DNA from: JANNMJ01 sp031425525
Lineage (GTDB): Bacteria; Bacteroidota; Bacteroidia; Cytophagales; Hymenobacteraceae
NCBI GenBank assembly: GCA_031425525.1
Contig: JANPJM010000078.1
Coordinates: forward strand, 182,589-246,588
Direction: 5' to 3'
DNA: 64,000 nt
Shown here one piece after another: positions 7,497 through 15,778 of this stretch. The stretch's first letter is position 1. Every line of letters begins with the position of its first letter. Made by a program: the position numbers and the translations under genes. Below the pieces are notes generated by a model. That model did not search any database, was not told the DNA's origin, and was given only the letters and a program-made list of their open reading frames with translations.

Positions 7497-9593
7497 TTAT
7501 TTCTTCCCAACAATCAGCGTTTGGCCGAGCTTGACGTTGAAATCCGGCAAGCTGTTCCACTCCATCAACTGCTGCACACTGACCGAATACAGCTTCGAGA
7601 GGCGGTAAAGTGACTCGCCCGCCGCCACGGTGTGGCGCGTTACGCCGGCGGCGTCGGTGATGGGCGGCGCGGGGGGCGGCAGCGGCGTTACGGGGGGGGC
7701 GCCTAGTGCTGGGGCGCTCACACGCACCTGCTGGCCAAGGCGCAGATTGGGCGAGGCGAGGGCGTTCCAAGTCATCAAATCCTTCACCGAAACGCCGTAT
7801 TGGCGCGAAATGGCCGATAACGTCTCGCCTTTTACCGCAGTGTGTATCGCGGTGGGCGGCTGAATGGCCGTTGGGCGAGGCGCTGGCGTAGGAATTGGTG
7901 TAGGTACAGGCGCGGGGGTGGGGGTAGGTACCGGTTTCGGTGCGGCAACCGGCGTTGGGTTTGGCGCTGGGGCGGGCGTTGGAACTGGCGCCGGAACTGG
8001 CACAGGCGGCGCAGCTACTACGGGCGCCGGAGTAGGATTTGCCACGGGCGCCGGGGCGGTAACTGGCGTTGGAACTGAGGCAGGAGCTGGAGCGGGCGCC
8101 GCAGCGACCGGCGCCGGAGCCGCCGCAACTGCCGCATCGTCGTCGGTATCGGCCGTATCCGTGGCCGTTTCAGGAGCCGATGGCGCCACCGACGGCGGCA
8201 GCGCGCTGGATGTGCTGCCGGCCGGAGGAGTGGGCGCGGCGGGCGTCACCGACATAAACTCGACCGGCACATCGGATGGGCGGTTGTGCTGGAGCCAGAG
8301 CAAGCGGCCCGCCTGAAGCGGGTCGGAAGCCGTCATCCGGTTTTTCTTCAGAATGGCCTTCAGCTTGACGCCGTACTGCTGGCTGACTTGCGCCACGGTT
8401 TCGCCGGGTTGCGCGACGTGGTACTCGGCAACGGCTTTGTTGCGCTTTTTCTGGAGGTAATAGGGGCGGCCTTCCACCACGCCTTCGCGCTCGCCGAGAT
8501 CGTTGAGGTAGCGGAAACGCTTGGTATCGATGCCGGCAACGAGGGCCAGAATATCGGGGGTGTCGTCTTTGCGCGCCACCACGGCCTTCAGGCCATTGAT
8601 TTGGGTGGTTTCGGGCGGTGGGAGTTGCGGATTTTCAATCGGCGCCGGCGCCGGGAAGGCTAGCTCCGCGACGGGCGTTTCTACGGCCGCGGCCAACACC
8701 GCGCCACCCGTCACGGGCACCAAAACCGAGTATTGCTTGTCGGCGGGCACCGTGGGCGCCAGCAGCCACTTGTTGTATTTGGTGAGTTCGGCGGCGTTGG
8801 CGTTGATGCTTTGCGCGAGCGATTCGAGCGTCTGGCCGGGTTGGGCCTTCACTTCTTCCAACCGGATGGCGGGCGCTAGGTTGGCGCCGCAATGCCCTTC
8901 AAACGCCAGTTTATGGGCTAAAAACGTGATGATGTATGGGTGCGTCGTCTCGCTGATGGTCATTCGCCGGGCGTTGGCGTCGGTGGGGCTCACGAGGCGT
9001 TTGGCGCCGCCGAGGCCCGTGTAGTAGCTCATCAACGAATTGACCCAGTTGTTGAGTTGGGCGTTGGAACGCTTGAAGTAGCGGGCCGCCCCGCGCGACG
9101 ACTCCACGATGTGCCGCCGCTCATCGACCTCATTATTCACGCGGAGATTGAAATCGGCCGCCGCCTCCTTCTTCATCTGCCAAAACCCGACGGCGTTCGA
9201 CGACGATACCGCATCCGATACCAGGCCGCTTTCCTGCAAGGCGAGGTAACGCAATTCCGGCGGCACGCCTTCTTCGCGGAACACGCGGTCGATGATGGGG
9301 AAATAGGTATCGGCCCTATCGATTTTCTGTTGCAGATACGTCGGGTGGCGGTACAGCGCATCGACGAGGCGCTGCACGGCTGCCCGGCCGCCGTCGTTCA
9401 AATCAAGCTGCATATTGGCGAACTCGACGGTGGCCGGGACGCGGGGCGCCACCAGCGGCGCGGGCACTTGCCAAGCCTGAACAATCGCCGGTTCGACCAG
9501 CGAATAGGCGGTACGTGGCGTGGGCACGGCGCGGGCCACGCCGGCAGTCAGTAGCCCAAAGGCCAGCAGCGAAGAAGCGCGAAACGGCGTCAT
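7497..9593 (-). CDS. LysM-repeat lytic transglycosylase (MltD-like)
   Basis: The 698-residue exported protein begins with a signal peptide (ATG at 9593, cleavage near VARA). An SLT-type transglycosylase domain follows, with catalytic Glu in YLALQESGL and the GFWQMKKEAA and YYTGLGGAKR motifs. Such enzymes cleave peptidoglycan to 1,6-anhydro products. LysM-like modules appear in the middle (PGQTLESLAQS, AQPGETVAQVSQQYG) and twice at the C-terminus (VKGETLSAISRQYG, AAGESLYRLSKLYS). A Pro-Ala-Val/Thr-rich linker of about 100 residues (roughly 7870-8140) separates them. The frame extends to 9707, but residues before 9593 do not resemble a signal sequence. Confidence 0.88.
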   Translation of the reverse strand: MTPFRASSLLAFGLLTAGVARAVPTPRTAYSLVEPAIVQAWQVPAPLVAPRVPATVEFANMQLDLNDGGRAAVQRLVDALYRHPTYLQQKIDRADTYFPIIDRVFREEGVPPELRYLALQESGLVSDAVSSSNAVGFWQMKKEAAADFNLRVNNEVDERRHIVESSRGAARYFKRSNAQLNNWVNSLMSYYTGLGGAKRLVSPTDANARRMTISETTHPYIITFLAHKLAFEGHCGANLAPAIRLEEVKAQPGQTLESLAQSINANAAELTKYNKWLLAPTVPADKQYSVLVPVTGGAVLAAAVETPVAELAFPAPAPIENPQLPPPETTQINGLKAVVARKDDTPDILALVAGIDTKRFRYLNDLGEREGVVEGRPYYLQKKRNKAVAEYHVAQPGETVAQVSQQYGVKLKAILKKNRMTASDPLQAGRLLWLQHNRPSDVPVEFMSVTPAAPTPPAGSTSSALPPSVAPSAPETATDTADTDDDAAVAAAPAPVAAAPAPAPASVPTPVTAPAPVANPTPAPVVAAPPVPVPAPVPTPAPAPNPTPVAAPKPVPTPTPAPVPTPIPTPAPRPTAIQPPTAIHTAVKGETLSAISRQYGVSVKDLMTWNALASPNLRLGQQVRVSAPALGAPPVTPLPPPAPPITDAAGVTRHTVAAGESLYRLSKLYSVSVQQLMEWNSLPDFNVKLGQTLIVGKK

Positions 9594-9749
9594 TCGGAGA
9601 GAAAAGCGGTGAAAAGCGAGGTCGAGTAGGCGCCGGTTTGGGCGCGCACCCGGTTGCCTTGATGCAGGTTTGACTGCAAAAGAAACCCACCGCGCGCGAT
9701 GTTCCACGGCGAAAATCGCACAGGTTCCATACCGGTCGTGTGCCTTGGG

Positions 9750-10337
9750 TTAGCCGGGCGGCCGCTTGCGCAGCAGCAGTAGGCCATCGCGCAGGGGTAA
9801 AAAAACGACTTCCACGCGCGGGTCTTGCGCGACGGCAGCGTTGAAGGCCCGCACGGCGCGGGTTTCTTTGTCGAGGCGGTGGGGGGCGCGTGTGGCGTCG
9901 GGCAGGTAGGCATCAAGCACTTTACCGTGCCACAGCACATTATCGACGATGACGAGCCCACCGGGGCGCACGTGCGGAATCACGAGATTGAAATACGTCT
10001 GGTTTTGCTCCTTATCGGCGTCGATGAACACCACATCCCACGGGCCGGCAGCGGGTTGCAGCTCCGGCAGTACCTCGGCAGCGGGGCGGCCCCAATGCCC
10101 GTGGATTACGTCGCCCAGCCCCGCTTCGCGGAAAAAACGAGTGGCAACGGCCGCCAATTCATCGTCATAATCAATGGTGTGCAACTCGCCGCCGGGCGCC
10201 AGACCTTCGGCCAAACACAGCGCCGAGTAGCCCGTAAACGTGCCGATTTCGAGGATGCACTGCGGCCTGACCAGCTTGCTGAGCAGACTCAGCAGCCGCC
10301 CTTGCGCGTGGCCGCTGAGCATCCGCGCCCGATGCAC
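9750..10337 (-). CDS. SAM-dependent O-methyltransferase (class I, metal-dependent family)
   Basis: The sequence has motif I (LEIGTFTGYSALCLA), the metal-binding VVFIDADKEQNQTYF and IVDNVLWHGKV, as in catechol/caffeoyl-CoA type O-methyltransferases. The annotated start is the first usable codon, GTG at 10337, giving 195 residues. The conserved N-terminal helix appears to continue upstream without a stop to about 10478 (TAPEPPVLARLTRETHANV), yet this stretch contains no ATG, GTG or TTG. A rare ATC start near 10451 or a base error is possible. It follows the NYN gene closely on the same strand. The substrate is unknown. Confidence 0.82.
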   Translation of the reverse strand: MHRARMLSGHAQGRLLSLLSKLVRPQCILEIGTFTGYSALCLAEGLAPGGELHTIDYDDELAAVATRFFREAGLGDVIHGHWGRPAAEVLPELQPAAGPWDVVFIDADKEQNQTYFNLVIPHVRPGGLVIVDNVLWHGKVLDAYLPDATRAPHRLDKETRAVRAFNAAVAQDPRVEVVFLPLRDGLLLLRKRPPG

Positions 10338-10487
10338 GTTGGCGTGGGTTTCTCGCGTGAGGCGGGCCAGTACGGGCGGTTCCGGCGCGGTGTGCGCGTC
10401 GGCGTAAGCCAGCAGGTCGGCAGGAAACGCGGTTTCAGCGAACGTTTTGATGACGAATACGGGGGTAGAATGCGGCGGCTATTGCGG

Positions 10488-11276
10488 TTACTCCGCGTGC
10501 CGGACGTAGTACGAAAACCCGCGCCCGGAGCTTGATTCCTGCTTGCCCATCTCAAACGCGGGCATCACCTCGAACAGGCGGCTGAGCTTGGGGAAACCGT
10601 AGAGGCGCGTATCGAAATCGGGTTGCTGCCGGAGCAGTTGCGTGCCCACGGCGCCGAGGCTCGCCCAACCGTCTTCGTCGGCCAAATCGTCGATGATGGT
10701 GGCGATGATGGGTTCCAGCGCCGCCAGACTGAGCGGGCCGGTAGGCTGCGTATCGGTTTCGGAACGCCCGGCTGTACGGCCGCCGGTGGTGGCCGCGCCC
10801 GCCGGGGTGCCGGTGGCCGGAGTTGGTTGGGCGGCTTTCAGCACTTCGAGGTACACAAACTGCTCACAGGCGGCCACGAAGGGGCGCGGGGTATGCTTGG
10901 CGCCGAAGCCGATGACGCGTAGGCCTGCTTCGCGCAGGCGAGTGGCGAGGCGGGTAAAATCGGCATCCGAGGAAACGATGCAAAAACCCTCGACGTGGCC
11001 CGCGTACAGGATGTCCATCGCATCGATGATCATCGCCGAATCGCTGGCGTTTTTGCCCACCGTGTTGCGGTACTGCTGCACGGGCGTAATGGCGTGTTCG
11101 TGGAGCACGTTCTTCCACTGCTGCATATTGGCTTGCGTCCAGTCGCCGTAGATGCGGCGTACGGTGGGCGTGCCGTGGCGCGAGATTTCGGCCATCAGCT
11201 CGCGGATGGGGGCGGCGGAAACGTTATCGGCGTCGATGATGACGGCCAGGCGGGGTTCGGCGGGGTTGCGGGACAT
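10488..11276 (-). CDS. NYN-domain ribonuclease-like protein with OST-HTH/LOTUS domain
   Basis: The 262-residue protein has an N-terminal NYN (PIN-like) domain: RLAVIIDADNVSAAPI, then KNASDSAMIIDAMDIL and FCIVSSDADFTRLATRLRE supply the acidic residues expected for a metal-dependent nuclease. A low-complexity Thr/Gly/Pro linker (about residues 152-178) leads to a C-terminal LOTUS-type domain (LEPIIATIIDDLADEDGWASLGAVGTQLLRQQPDFD), known to bind RNA. The combination suggests an RNA-cleaving or RNA-silencing role in the cytoplasm. It sits in a minus-strand series with two tiny membrane proteins 5' and a methyltransferase 3'. Confidence 0.88.
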   Translation of the reverse strand: MSRNPAEPRLAVIIDADNVSAAPIRELMAEISRHGTPTVRRIYGDWTQANMQQWKNVLHEHAITPVQQYRNTVGKNASDSAMIIDAMDILYAGHVEGFCIVSSDADFTRLATRLREAGLRVIGFGAKHTPRPFVAACEQFVYLEVLKAAQPTPATGTPAGAATTGGRTAGRSETDTQPTGPLSLAALEPIIATIIDDLADEDGWASLGAVGTQLLRQQPDFDTRLYGFPKLSRLFEVMPAFEMGKQESSSGRGFSYYVRHAE

Positions 11277-11280
11277 TTGC

Positions 11281-11454
11281 TTAAAGAAATATCATAAAAA
11301 GTAGACCTAACAAACTTATCCCTGCTGTCACACCGAGCCAATATCGAAACTTGAGCCTGTTGTTGCGATAGACAGACCACGCAATAAGCGAAGCGTTGAT
11401 AAGCGTGAGGCCAGTACCTGCCAAAAACAGAAAACCGATTAGTGGGAGGAGCAT
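11281..11454 (-). CDS. Small two-helix membrane protein (57 aa)
   Basis: ATG at 11454 opens a 57-codon frame ending at TAA 11281-11283. The product has two hydrophobic helices, MLLPLIGFLFLAGTGLTL and LGVTAGISLLGLLFMIFL, joined by a basic loop (YRNNRLKFRYW). It lies between a second small membrane protein and the NYN gene, 4 bp from the latter, consistent with a shared transcript. I do not recognise the family. Reality as a gene rests on tight spacing and on the charge pattern of a membrane hairpin. Confidence 0.5.
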   Translation of the reverse strand: MLLPLIGFLFLAGTGLTLINASLIAWSVYRNNRLKFRYWLGVTAGISLLGLLFMIFL

Positions 11455-11484
11455 CGGGTGTTAAAGAAGCGGAAACTTGATTGT

Positions 11485-11673
11485 TCAGCAGCGCACCAAT
11501 AGAAACGTAATTGTCAACAGCGCACCAATCAATAGAAAGCGGCCGATAGCTTGGGCATCAAATCCTAATTCTGAGATGAAGAAGCGGGGGTAACGTCGTG
11601 CCAACAAGTAGACAAGGGGGCCTAGAACAGCCCATAGGGCAACCAGGAAGACAAAAAGTAAATTGCCAAGCAT
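11485..11673 (-). CDS. Small two-helix membrane protein (62 aa)
   Basis: The 62-residue product has a first helix MLGNLLFVFLVALWAVLGPL, a basic loop (LARRYPR) and a second helix (RFLLIGALLTITFLLVRC). It starts 10 bp after the M16 peptidase stop and precedes the other tiny membrane protein by 30 bp, so all three may be co-transcribed. The family is not recognised. The two small proteins have the same topology but little sequence identity. Confidence 0.6.
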   Translation of the reverse strand: MLGNLLFVFLVALWAVLGPLVYLLARRYPRFFISELGFDAQAIGRFLLIGALLTITFLLVRC

Positions 11674-11683
11674 GCAGGCTGAT

Positions 11684-12943
11684 TTACTTTTCCGGCACGA
11701 ACATCAACCCGCTCAACCCATCTTCCGCCAGTACCTCATTCGCAATTTCCAGTAGTTCCTTCGTGGTGATGCGGCGAATTTGCGCGAAGACTTCCTCAAT
11801 CGATTCCACCCGGCCCAGATCGAGCAGCGAGCGGCCGAGCAGACTCATTAGGCCCGACGTACTCTCTTCGGCCATCGCGAGCTGGCCCATCAGTTGGGCT
11901 TTAGCCGTGTGGAGTTGGGCGGTGGTGAGCGCCACGTCGCGCAGCTTTTTCAACTCCTTTTTAACGAGCCCGACCGTGCGGGTAAGCTGCCGTTTTTCGG
12001 TGCCGAAATAAATACTGAACTGACCGATGTCCTGAAAGCCGTTGTAGGCGGCATCAATGGCGTACACGAGGCCGTATTTCTCGCGCACCGCCAGGTTGAG
12101 GCGCGAGTTGGCGCCCGGCCCGCCCAGCACGTTGGTGAGCAGGAACAACGCCACCCGGCGCGGGTCTTGAATGGCAAACGCGGGCGCCCCAATGACGCAA
12201 TGCGCCTGCTGAATCGGCTTTTCTTCGGTGCGCCAGGTGGGCGCGTAGCCGGTGGGCGCCACCCGCGCCGGCCGACCGGGGCGGGTCGGAATTTCGGATA
12301 AATATTTTTCAGCGAGGCGGAAAACGGTCTTCGTCGGCAGGTTCGAGACGGAGGCGAACACGCCCTGATGCGGCGCCGTCTGACCCTCGACGAACCGCCG
12401 AAAATCGGCTTGCTGAAACGCACCCACGCTCTCCTTCGACCCCAGAATATTGGTGCCGAGCGGGTGCCCGCCGGGGAAGGTGAGCGCGTCGAACTCGTCG
12501 GCGATGGCGTCGTCGGGGGCGTCGAGGTACATCGCCATCTCCTCCAGAATCACCCCGCGCTCCTTCTCAATCTCCTTTTCCGGGAAGGTGGAGTGGAAGG
12601 TGATGTCGGTGAGCAGCTCCAGCGCCCGCTCGAAATGCTGGCTCAGTACGGAGGCGTGAAAGCTGATTTTCTCCTTCGTGGTGTAGGCGTTCAGCTCGCC
12701 CCCGACGGTTTCCAGGCGGTTCAGAATGTGCCACGCGCGCCGTTTGCGGGTGCCCTTGAACGCCATATGCTCCCAGAAATGGGCGAGGCCGAGCTGGTCG
12801 GGCTGCTCGTCGCGCGAGCCGGTATCAAACAAAAAACCGCAATGGCTGACCTTCGTGTGCGCCACCGGCTGGTGGATGACCCGTAGGCCGCTCGGAAGGT
12901 CAAGAATGGCGTAAGGCGGGGCGGGAACGGTGGTTTCGGGCAT
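11684..12943 (-). CDS. M16-family zinc metalloprotease (insulinase/processing-peptidase type)
   Basis: The 419-residue protein is a single-chain M16 peptidase. The inverted zinc motif HFWEH lies at residues 55-59, and the third ligand Glu lies in KEIEKERGVILEEM downstream. The C-terminal half has the M16 substrate-binding features GGPGANSRLNLAVREKYGLVYAI. There is no signal peptide, so a cytoplasmic role is likely. The length matches the half-size YmxG/PqqL-like group. A TACCTTTG box lies 9 bp upstream of the ATG, which suggests a very short leader. Two small membrane-protein genes follow closely. Confidence 0.93.
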   Translation of the reverse strand: MPETTVPAPPYAILDLPSGLRVIHQPVAHTKVSHCGFLFDTGSRDEQPDQLGLAHFWEHMAFKGTRKRRAWHILNRLETVGGELNAYTTKEKISFHASVLSQHFERALELLTDITFHSTFPEKEIEKERGVILEEMAMYLDAPDDAIADEFDALTFPGGHPLGTNILGSKESVGAFQQADFRRFVEGQTAPHQGVFASVSNLPTKTVFRLAEKYLSEIPTRPGRPARVAPTGYAPTWRTEEKPIQQAHCVIGAPAFAIQDPRRVALFLLTNVLGGPGANSRLNLAVREKYGLVYAIDAAYNGFQDIGQFSIYFGTEKRQLTRTVGLVKKELKKLRDVALTTAQLHTAKAQLMGQLAMAEESTSGLMSLLGRSLLDLGRVESIEEVFAQIRRITTKELLEIANEVLAEDGLSGLMFVPEK

Positions 12944-12951
12944 TGGTTGGG

Positions 12952-12959
12952 CAAAGGTA
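12952..12959 (-). promoter_or_regulatory. Bacteroidota -7 type box for the M16 peptidase gene
   Basis: It reads TACCTTTG on the minus strand, 9 bp before the ATG. Transcription would start within a few bases of the start codon, implying a nearly leaderless mRNA. Confidence 0.5.
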
Positions 12960-13003
12960 CGGGGACTGGGTAGGCCCTGCCGACGATCAGTGTTGCCACC
13001 CGG

Positions 13004-13465
13004 TTACAGTCCTTTAGCATCAAGATGGAGCCCGCATCGGGAACAATAACGCACCACATAGTTGATGTTCTTACCCACGCGAAACTTCTTTCCACACGTT
13101 CCGCAGCTGGTACGGCGCCACCAAGTGCCCTTGTTTAGCGTCTGGCTATTGCATTCGGGGCAGTAGGTGCTCAACTTACCTAGTTGCCACCGGCACCCAG
13201 GACAGGTAAAATAAAATTCGGCGTTTAGAAGTAAGATAACCCCCACAACGCTAATCGCAAAAAATACTACGCTTGCTACCTGCTGTGCCAAAGCGGCCGA
13301 CGGGAGGAGTTGAGATGAGTCGAAAAAAACTTGCAGGCTGAAAACTATGTGCACGCCTGCCCCAAACATTATGAAGCCAAGGCGTCTATTTCGACGGTAT
13401 CTGGCTACCATAGCAATGATTTTAGGCTGGAGCAGCGCGCGTTCTTGGGATGAATAGGTACGCAT
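13004..13465 (-). CDS. Membrane protein with C-terminal zinc-ribbon pairs
   Basis: The 153-residue protein has two hydrophobic segments (LGFIMFGAGVHIVFSLQVFF and VASVVFFAISVVGVILLL). A cytoplasmic tail follows with four Cys pairs: CPGC, CPEC, CGTC and CSRC. This looks like two zinc ribbons. The ATG at 13465 (MRTYSSQERALL) is preferred; an upstream start at 13513 would add 16 residues and run into the hairpin at 13497-13533. No family is recognised and no catalytic motif is visible. Confidence 0.65.
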   Translation of the reverse strand: MRTYSSQERALLQPKIIAMVARYRRNRRLGFIMFGAGVHIVFSLQVFFDSSQLLPSAALAQQVASVVFFAISVVGVILLLNAEFYFTCPGCRWQLGKLSTYCPECNSQTLNKGTWWRRTSCGTCGKKFRVGKNINYVVRYCSRCGLHLDAKGL

Positions 13466-13496
13466 TTTTCCGGACAGAAACTTTGGCAGAAAACAC

Positions 13497-13533
13497 CAAC
13501 GCCAGTCGCTCACTTGCTGAGCGGCTGGCGTTG
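13497..13533 (-). terminator. Hairpin downstream of the 13562 gene
   Basis: A 16-bp stem (13497-13512 with 13518-13533, one G-U pair) closes a 5-nt loop. Read on the minus strand it is followed by GGTGTTTTC, a weak T tract. It lies just past the stop of the minus-strand gene at 13562 and before the next gene. Confidence 0.6.
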
Positions 13534-13561
13534 CGGTAGGGTCACGAAAGTACTACGCTGC

Positions 13562-14257
13562 CTACTTCGCCTCCGTCTCCTTATCGTGCTCGCCCGGCAG
13601 CAGCAGGTACACGGGGAAGAACTTCTCGCAGCGGGGGGCATCGCGCAGAAACTCGGCGGCGACGAGCTTCACCGCGTCGGTGAGGCGGCGGGTGAGCTCA
13701 TCGCGGGCGCTGACGCCCTCGGCGCGGGCGGCGCCGGCCTGCTCGTCGCCTTCGCCGACTTGCTGGCGCGCGGTTTTGAACTGCTCGTAGAGGGCGAGGT
13801 ACTTCGTCTTATCGAAATCGGCGCCGAGGGTGGCGGCGTGGGCCGTGGCCGCGTCGTTGGCGCGCGAGAAGAGCAGGTCGGCCGTTTCGAGGGTGGCGTT
13901 GGTATACTCGGTACGGCCGTTGGGGAAGAACGCCGCTTCGATGAGCGGGTTCTTTTTGCCTTTGTACTCGATCAGGTCCTGATCTTCTTCGAGCAAATCC
14001 TGCAAGCCCGCAATGGCGCCCCACATCAGCGGCGCGTAGCCCCGCCGCTGCGCGATGCCCTTATCGGCGGAGAGCATCGTCCCGAAAAGCGTATCGTGGA
14101 AGACCTTCAGACTGGCAATCAGCGCATCGAAGGTGCCACCGGGGTTGTCCTGTTCGAGCCGCAGAATGACGGCGAGGGAAAACTTTTTCAATCGCCGCAA
14201 AATCACGTCGCGGGTATCGAAGAAATCGGAATCGAAGAACGGGATGGGGTTGGTCAT
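13562..14257 (-). CDS. Helical protein of unknown function, preceded by tandem array A
   Basis: The 231-residue product is predicted to be almost entirely helical, rich in Ala, Leu, Asp and Glu. It has no signal peptide, membrane segment or catalytic motif. The N-terminus TRDVILRRLKKFSLAVILRLEQ and the centre (LFSRANDAATAHAATLGADFDKT shortened as ANDAATAHAA) are amphipathic. A 42-bp tandem array begins 76 bp upstream of the ATG. Two other genes in this window (25310-25999 and 45367-46038) have the same size, helical character and an upstream array. Sequence similarity to those two is at best weak. The function is unknown. Confidence 0.75.
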   Translation of the reverse strand: MTNPIPFFDSDFFDTRDVILRRLKKFSLAVILRLEQDNPGGTFDALIASLKVFHDTLFGTMLSADKGIAQRRGYAPLMWGAIAGLQDLLEEDQDLIEYKGKKNPLIEAAFFPNGRTEYTNATLETADLLFSRANDAATAHAATLGADFDKTKYLALYEQFKTARQQVGEGDEQAGAARAEGVSARDELTRRLTDAVKLVAAEFLRDAPRCEKFFPVYLLLPGEHDKETEAK

Positions 14258-14332
14258 GGGCTTGCGAGCCGCTCGGGAAAAGGGTTGGTGAAAAAGCCCG
14301 GCAGACTGTGCCGCAAGTATAGGTAGCGGCTT

Positions 14333-14555
14333 GCAAACTTGCCGACAGGCACCCTGAACGGTTCAGGTTGCCTCGCAAACTTGCCGACACGTACCCTGAA
14401 CCGTTCAGGGTGCCCTGCAAACTTGCCGACACGTACCCTGAGCCGTTCAGGGTGCCCTGCAAACTTGCCGACACATACCCTGAAGCCTTCAGGATGTCAC
14501 GCAAACTTGCCGACAGCTATCCGGAACCATTCCGGCAAGGTGTCGGGAAGTTTGC
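14333..14555. repeat. Tandem array A: five 42-bp units with inverted terminal module
   Basis: Units start at 14333, 14375, 14417, 14459 and 14501. Each begins GCAAACTTGCCGACA and contains a palindrome of the form ACCCTGAA-CCG-TTCAGGGT. The last unit keeps the dyad with changed arms (CCGGAA..TTCCGG), which are compensatory changes. The array closes with TGTCGGGAAGTTTGC (14541-14555), an inverted copy of the unit start with one mismatch. It lies between the divergent helical-protein gene and a glycosyltransferase gene, and there are no unique spacers. Confidence 0.92.
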
Positions 14556-14579
14556 ATTCGGCCCTAGCTTCGCCGCCTG

Positions 14580-15722
14580 ATGCTCCCGCTCCTCCCGCTC
14601 CTCCCCATCGCCTTCGACGCCAAGCGCGCCCACGACAACCGCACCGGCCTGGGCAACTATGCGCGCACGCTGCTCACGAGCCTCGCCGACCACCAGCCGC
14701 AGCTTGGCCTGACGCTCTACGCGCCGCGCCCGCCGCGTTTTGCCGAGGCGCAGGCGTGGGCCGAACGGCTGGCCGCCCACCCGCAAGTGCGTACGGTGGT
14801 GCCCGAAAACGGCGCGGGCGGCGGCGCGCTCTGGCGGACCTTCGGGATGGGGCCGCGCGCCGCGCTCGACGGCGCTGCCATTTTTCACGGCCTCAGCGGC
14901 GAGTTGCCGCGCCGCTTGCCGCCGCGCGTAAAAGCCGTGGTGACGGTACACGACCTGATTTTTTGGCGCTATCCGCAGCTATTCCCCGCGCTCGATCGAT
15001 TTTTTTATCGACAGAAATTGCGGCACGCCTGCCGCCGCGCCGATGCCATCGTGTGCATTTCGGAAGCTACCCGCGCGGAACTGCTCGACCTGCTGCCGGG
15101 CGATTTTGGCCCGAAAACCCACGTCATCTATCAATCGGCGGAGGCCCGCACGGCGCCGCGCCCACTGCCCGAACCGGCCCTCACCGGCCCGGCCCGCCTC
15201 GTGTACGTGGGCGCCCTCACCGAGCGCAAAAACGTGGCAACCGTGCTGCAAGCGCTGCAAACGCTGCCCGACATTGATTTTCAGCTCGACATCATCGGCG
15301 CCGGGCCGGAAGCGCCCGCGTTGGCCGCGTTGCTTGCGGCCGACACGCTGCTGGCGAAGCGCGTGCGCCTACGCGGCCACGTACCGGATGCCGAACTCGC
15401 CGAGGCGCTCGCGGCGGCTACCGTGTTGGTGTATCCTTCGACGGCCGAAGGGTTCGGCATCCCCATTTTGGAGGCGCTGCTCGCGGGCATTCCGGTGGTG
15501 GCGAGCGCCGCCAGTAGCCTGCCCGAAGCGGGGGGCAACGCCGCCCGTTACTGCCCGCCGACCAACGCCGAAGCGTGGGCCGCCACGCTGCGCCACGTCC
15601 TGACCAACCCCGCCGAGCGTGCCCGAATGCGCGCCGCCGGCTACGAACACGCCGCCCGATTCGGGCCGCAACGCATCGCGGCCGAATGGGCGGCGCTGTA
15701 CGGTGGAGTTTTTAGTGTTTAG
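14580..15722 (+). CDS. Glycosyltransferase family 4 (GT-B fold)
   Basis: The 380-residue enzyme has the N-terminal acceptor-side signature FDAKRAHDNRTGLGNYAR and, in the C-terminal donor domain, LVYVGALTERKN and the E-x7-E motif in STAEGFGIPILEALLAG. It should transfer a nucleotide-activated sugar to a glycan or lipid in the cytoplasm, probably for surface polysaccharide. It starts 25 bp after array A. Its last codons (GVFSV) are written by the 7-bp-period repeat that follows, so that repeat has overrun the gene end. The donor and acceptor are unknown. Confidence 0.88.
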   Translation: MLPLLPLLPIAFDAKRAHDNRTGLGNYARTLLTSLADHQPQLGLTLYAPRPPRFAEAQAWAERLAAHPQVRTVVPENGAGGGALWRTFGMGPRAALDGAAIFHGLSGELPRRLPPRVKAVVTVHDLIFWRYPQLFPALDRFFYRQKLRHACRRADAIVCISEATRAELLDLLPGDFGPKTHVIYQSAEARTAPRPLPEPALTGPARLVYVGALTERKNVATVLQALQTLPDIDFQLDIIGAGPEAPALAALLAADTLLAKRVRLRGHVPDAELAEALAAATVLVYPSTAEGFGIPILEALLAGIPVVASAASSLPEAGGNAARYCPPTNAEAWAATLRHVLTNPAERARMRAAGYEHAARFGPQRIAAEWAALYGGVFSV

Positions 15723-15775
15723 GGTTTAGTTTTTAGGTTCGACTAAACACTAAAAACTAAACCCTAAACACCTCA
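15708..15775. repeat. Heptanucleotide-period repeat H1, forming a terminator-like hairpin
   Basis: Units of 7 bp follow one another: TTTTTAG, TGTTTAG, GGTTTAG, TTTTTAG, then after GTTCGAC the inverse TAAACAC, TAAAAAC, TAAACCC, TAAACAC. A 22-bp arm pairs with its inverse, so the element also serves as a hairpin between two convergent genes. It overlaps the glycosyltransferase stop codon. Confidence 0.85.
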
Positions 15776-15778
15776 AAA

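Noticed and set aside
13514..14326. 270-residue plus-strand frame opposite the helical protein gene
   Set aside because: It runs antisense to the better-supported gene, starts inside a terminator hairpin and ends near array A without a motif.
14333..14555. Array A as a CRISPR array
   Set aside because: Units are contiguous and there are no unique spacers; the whole 42 bp repeats, and no cas genes are near.
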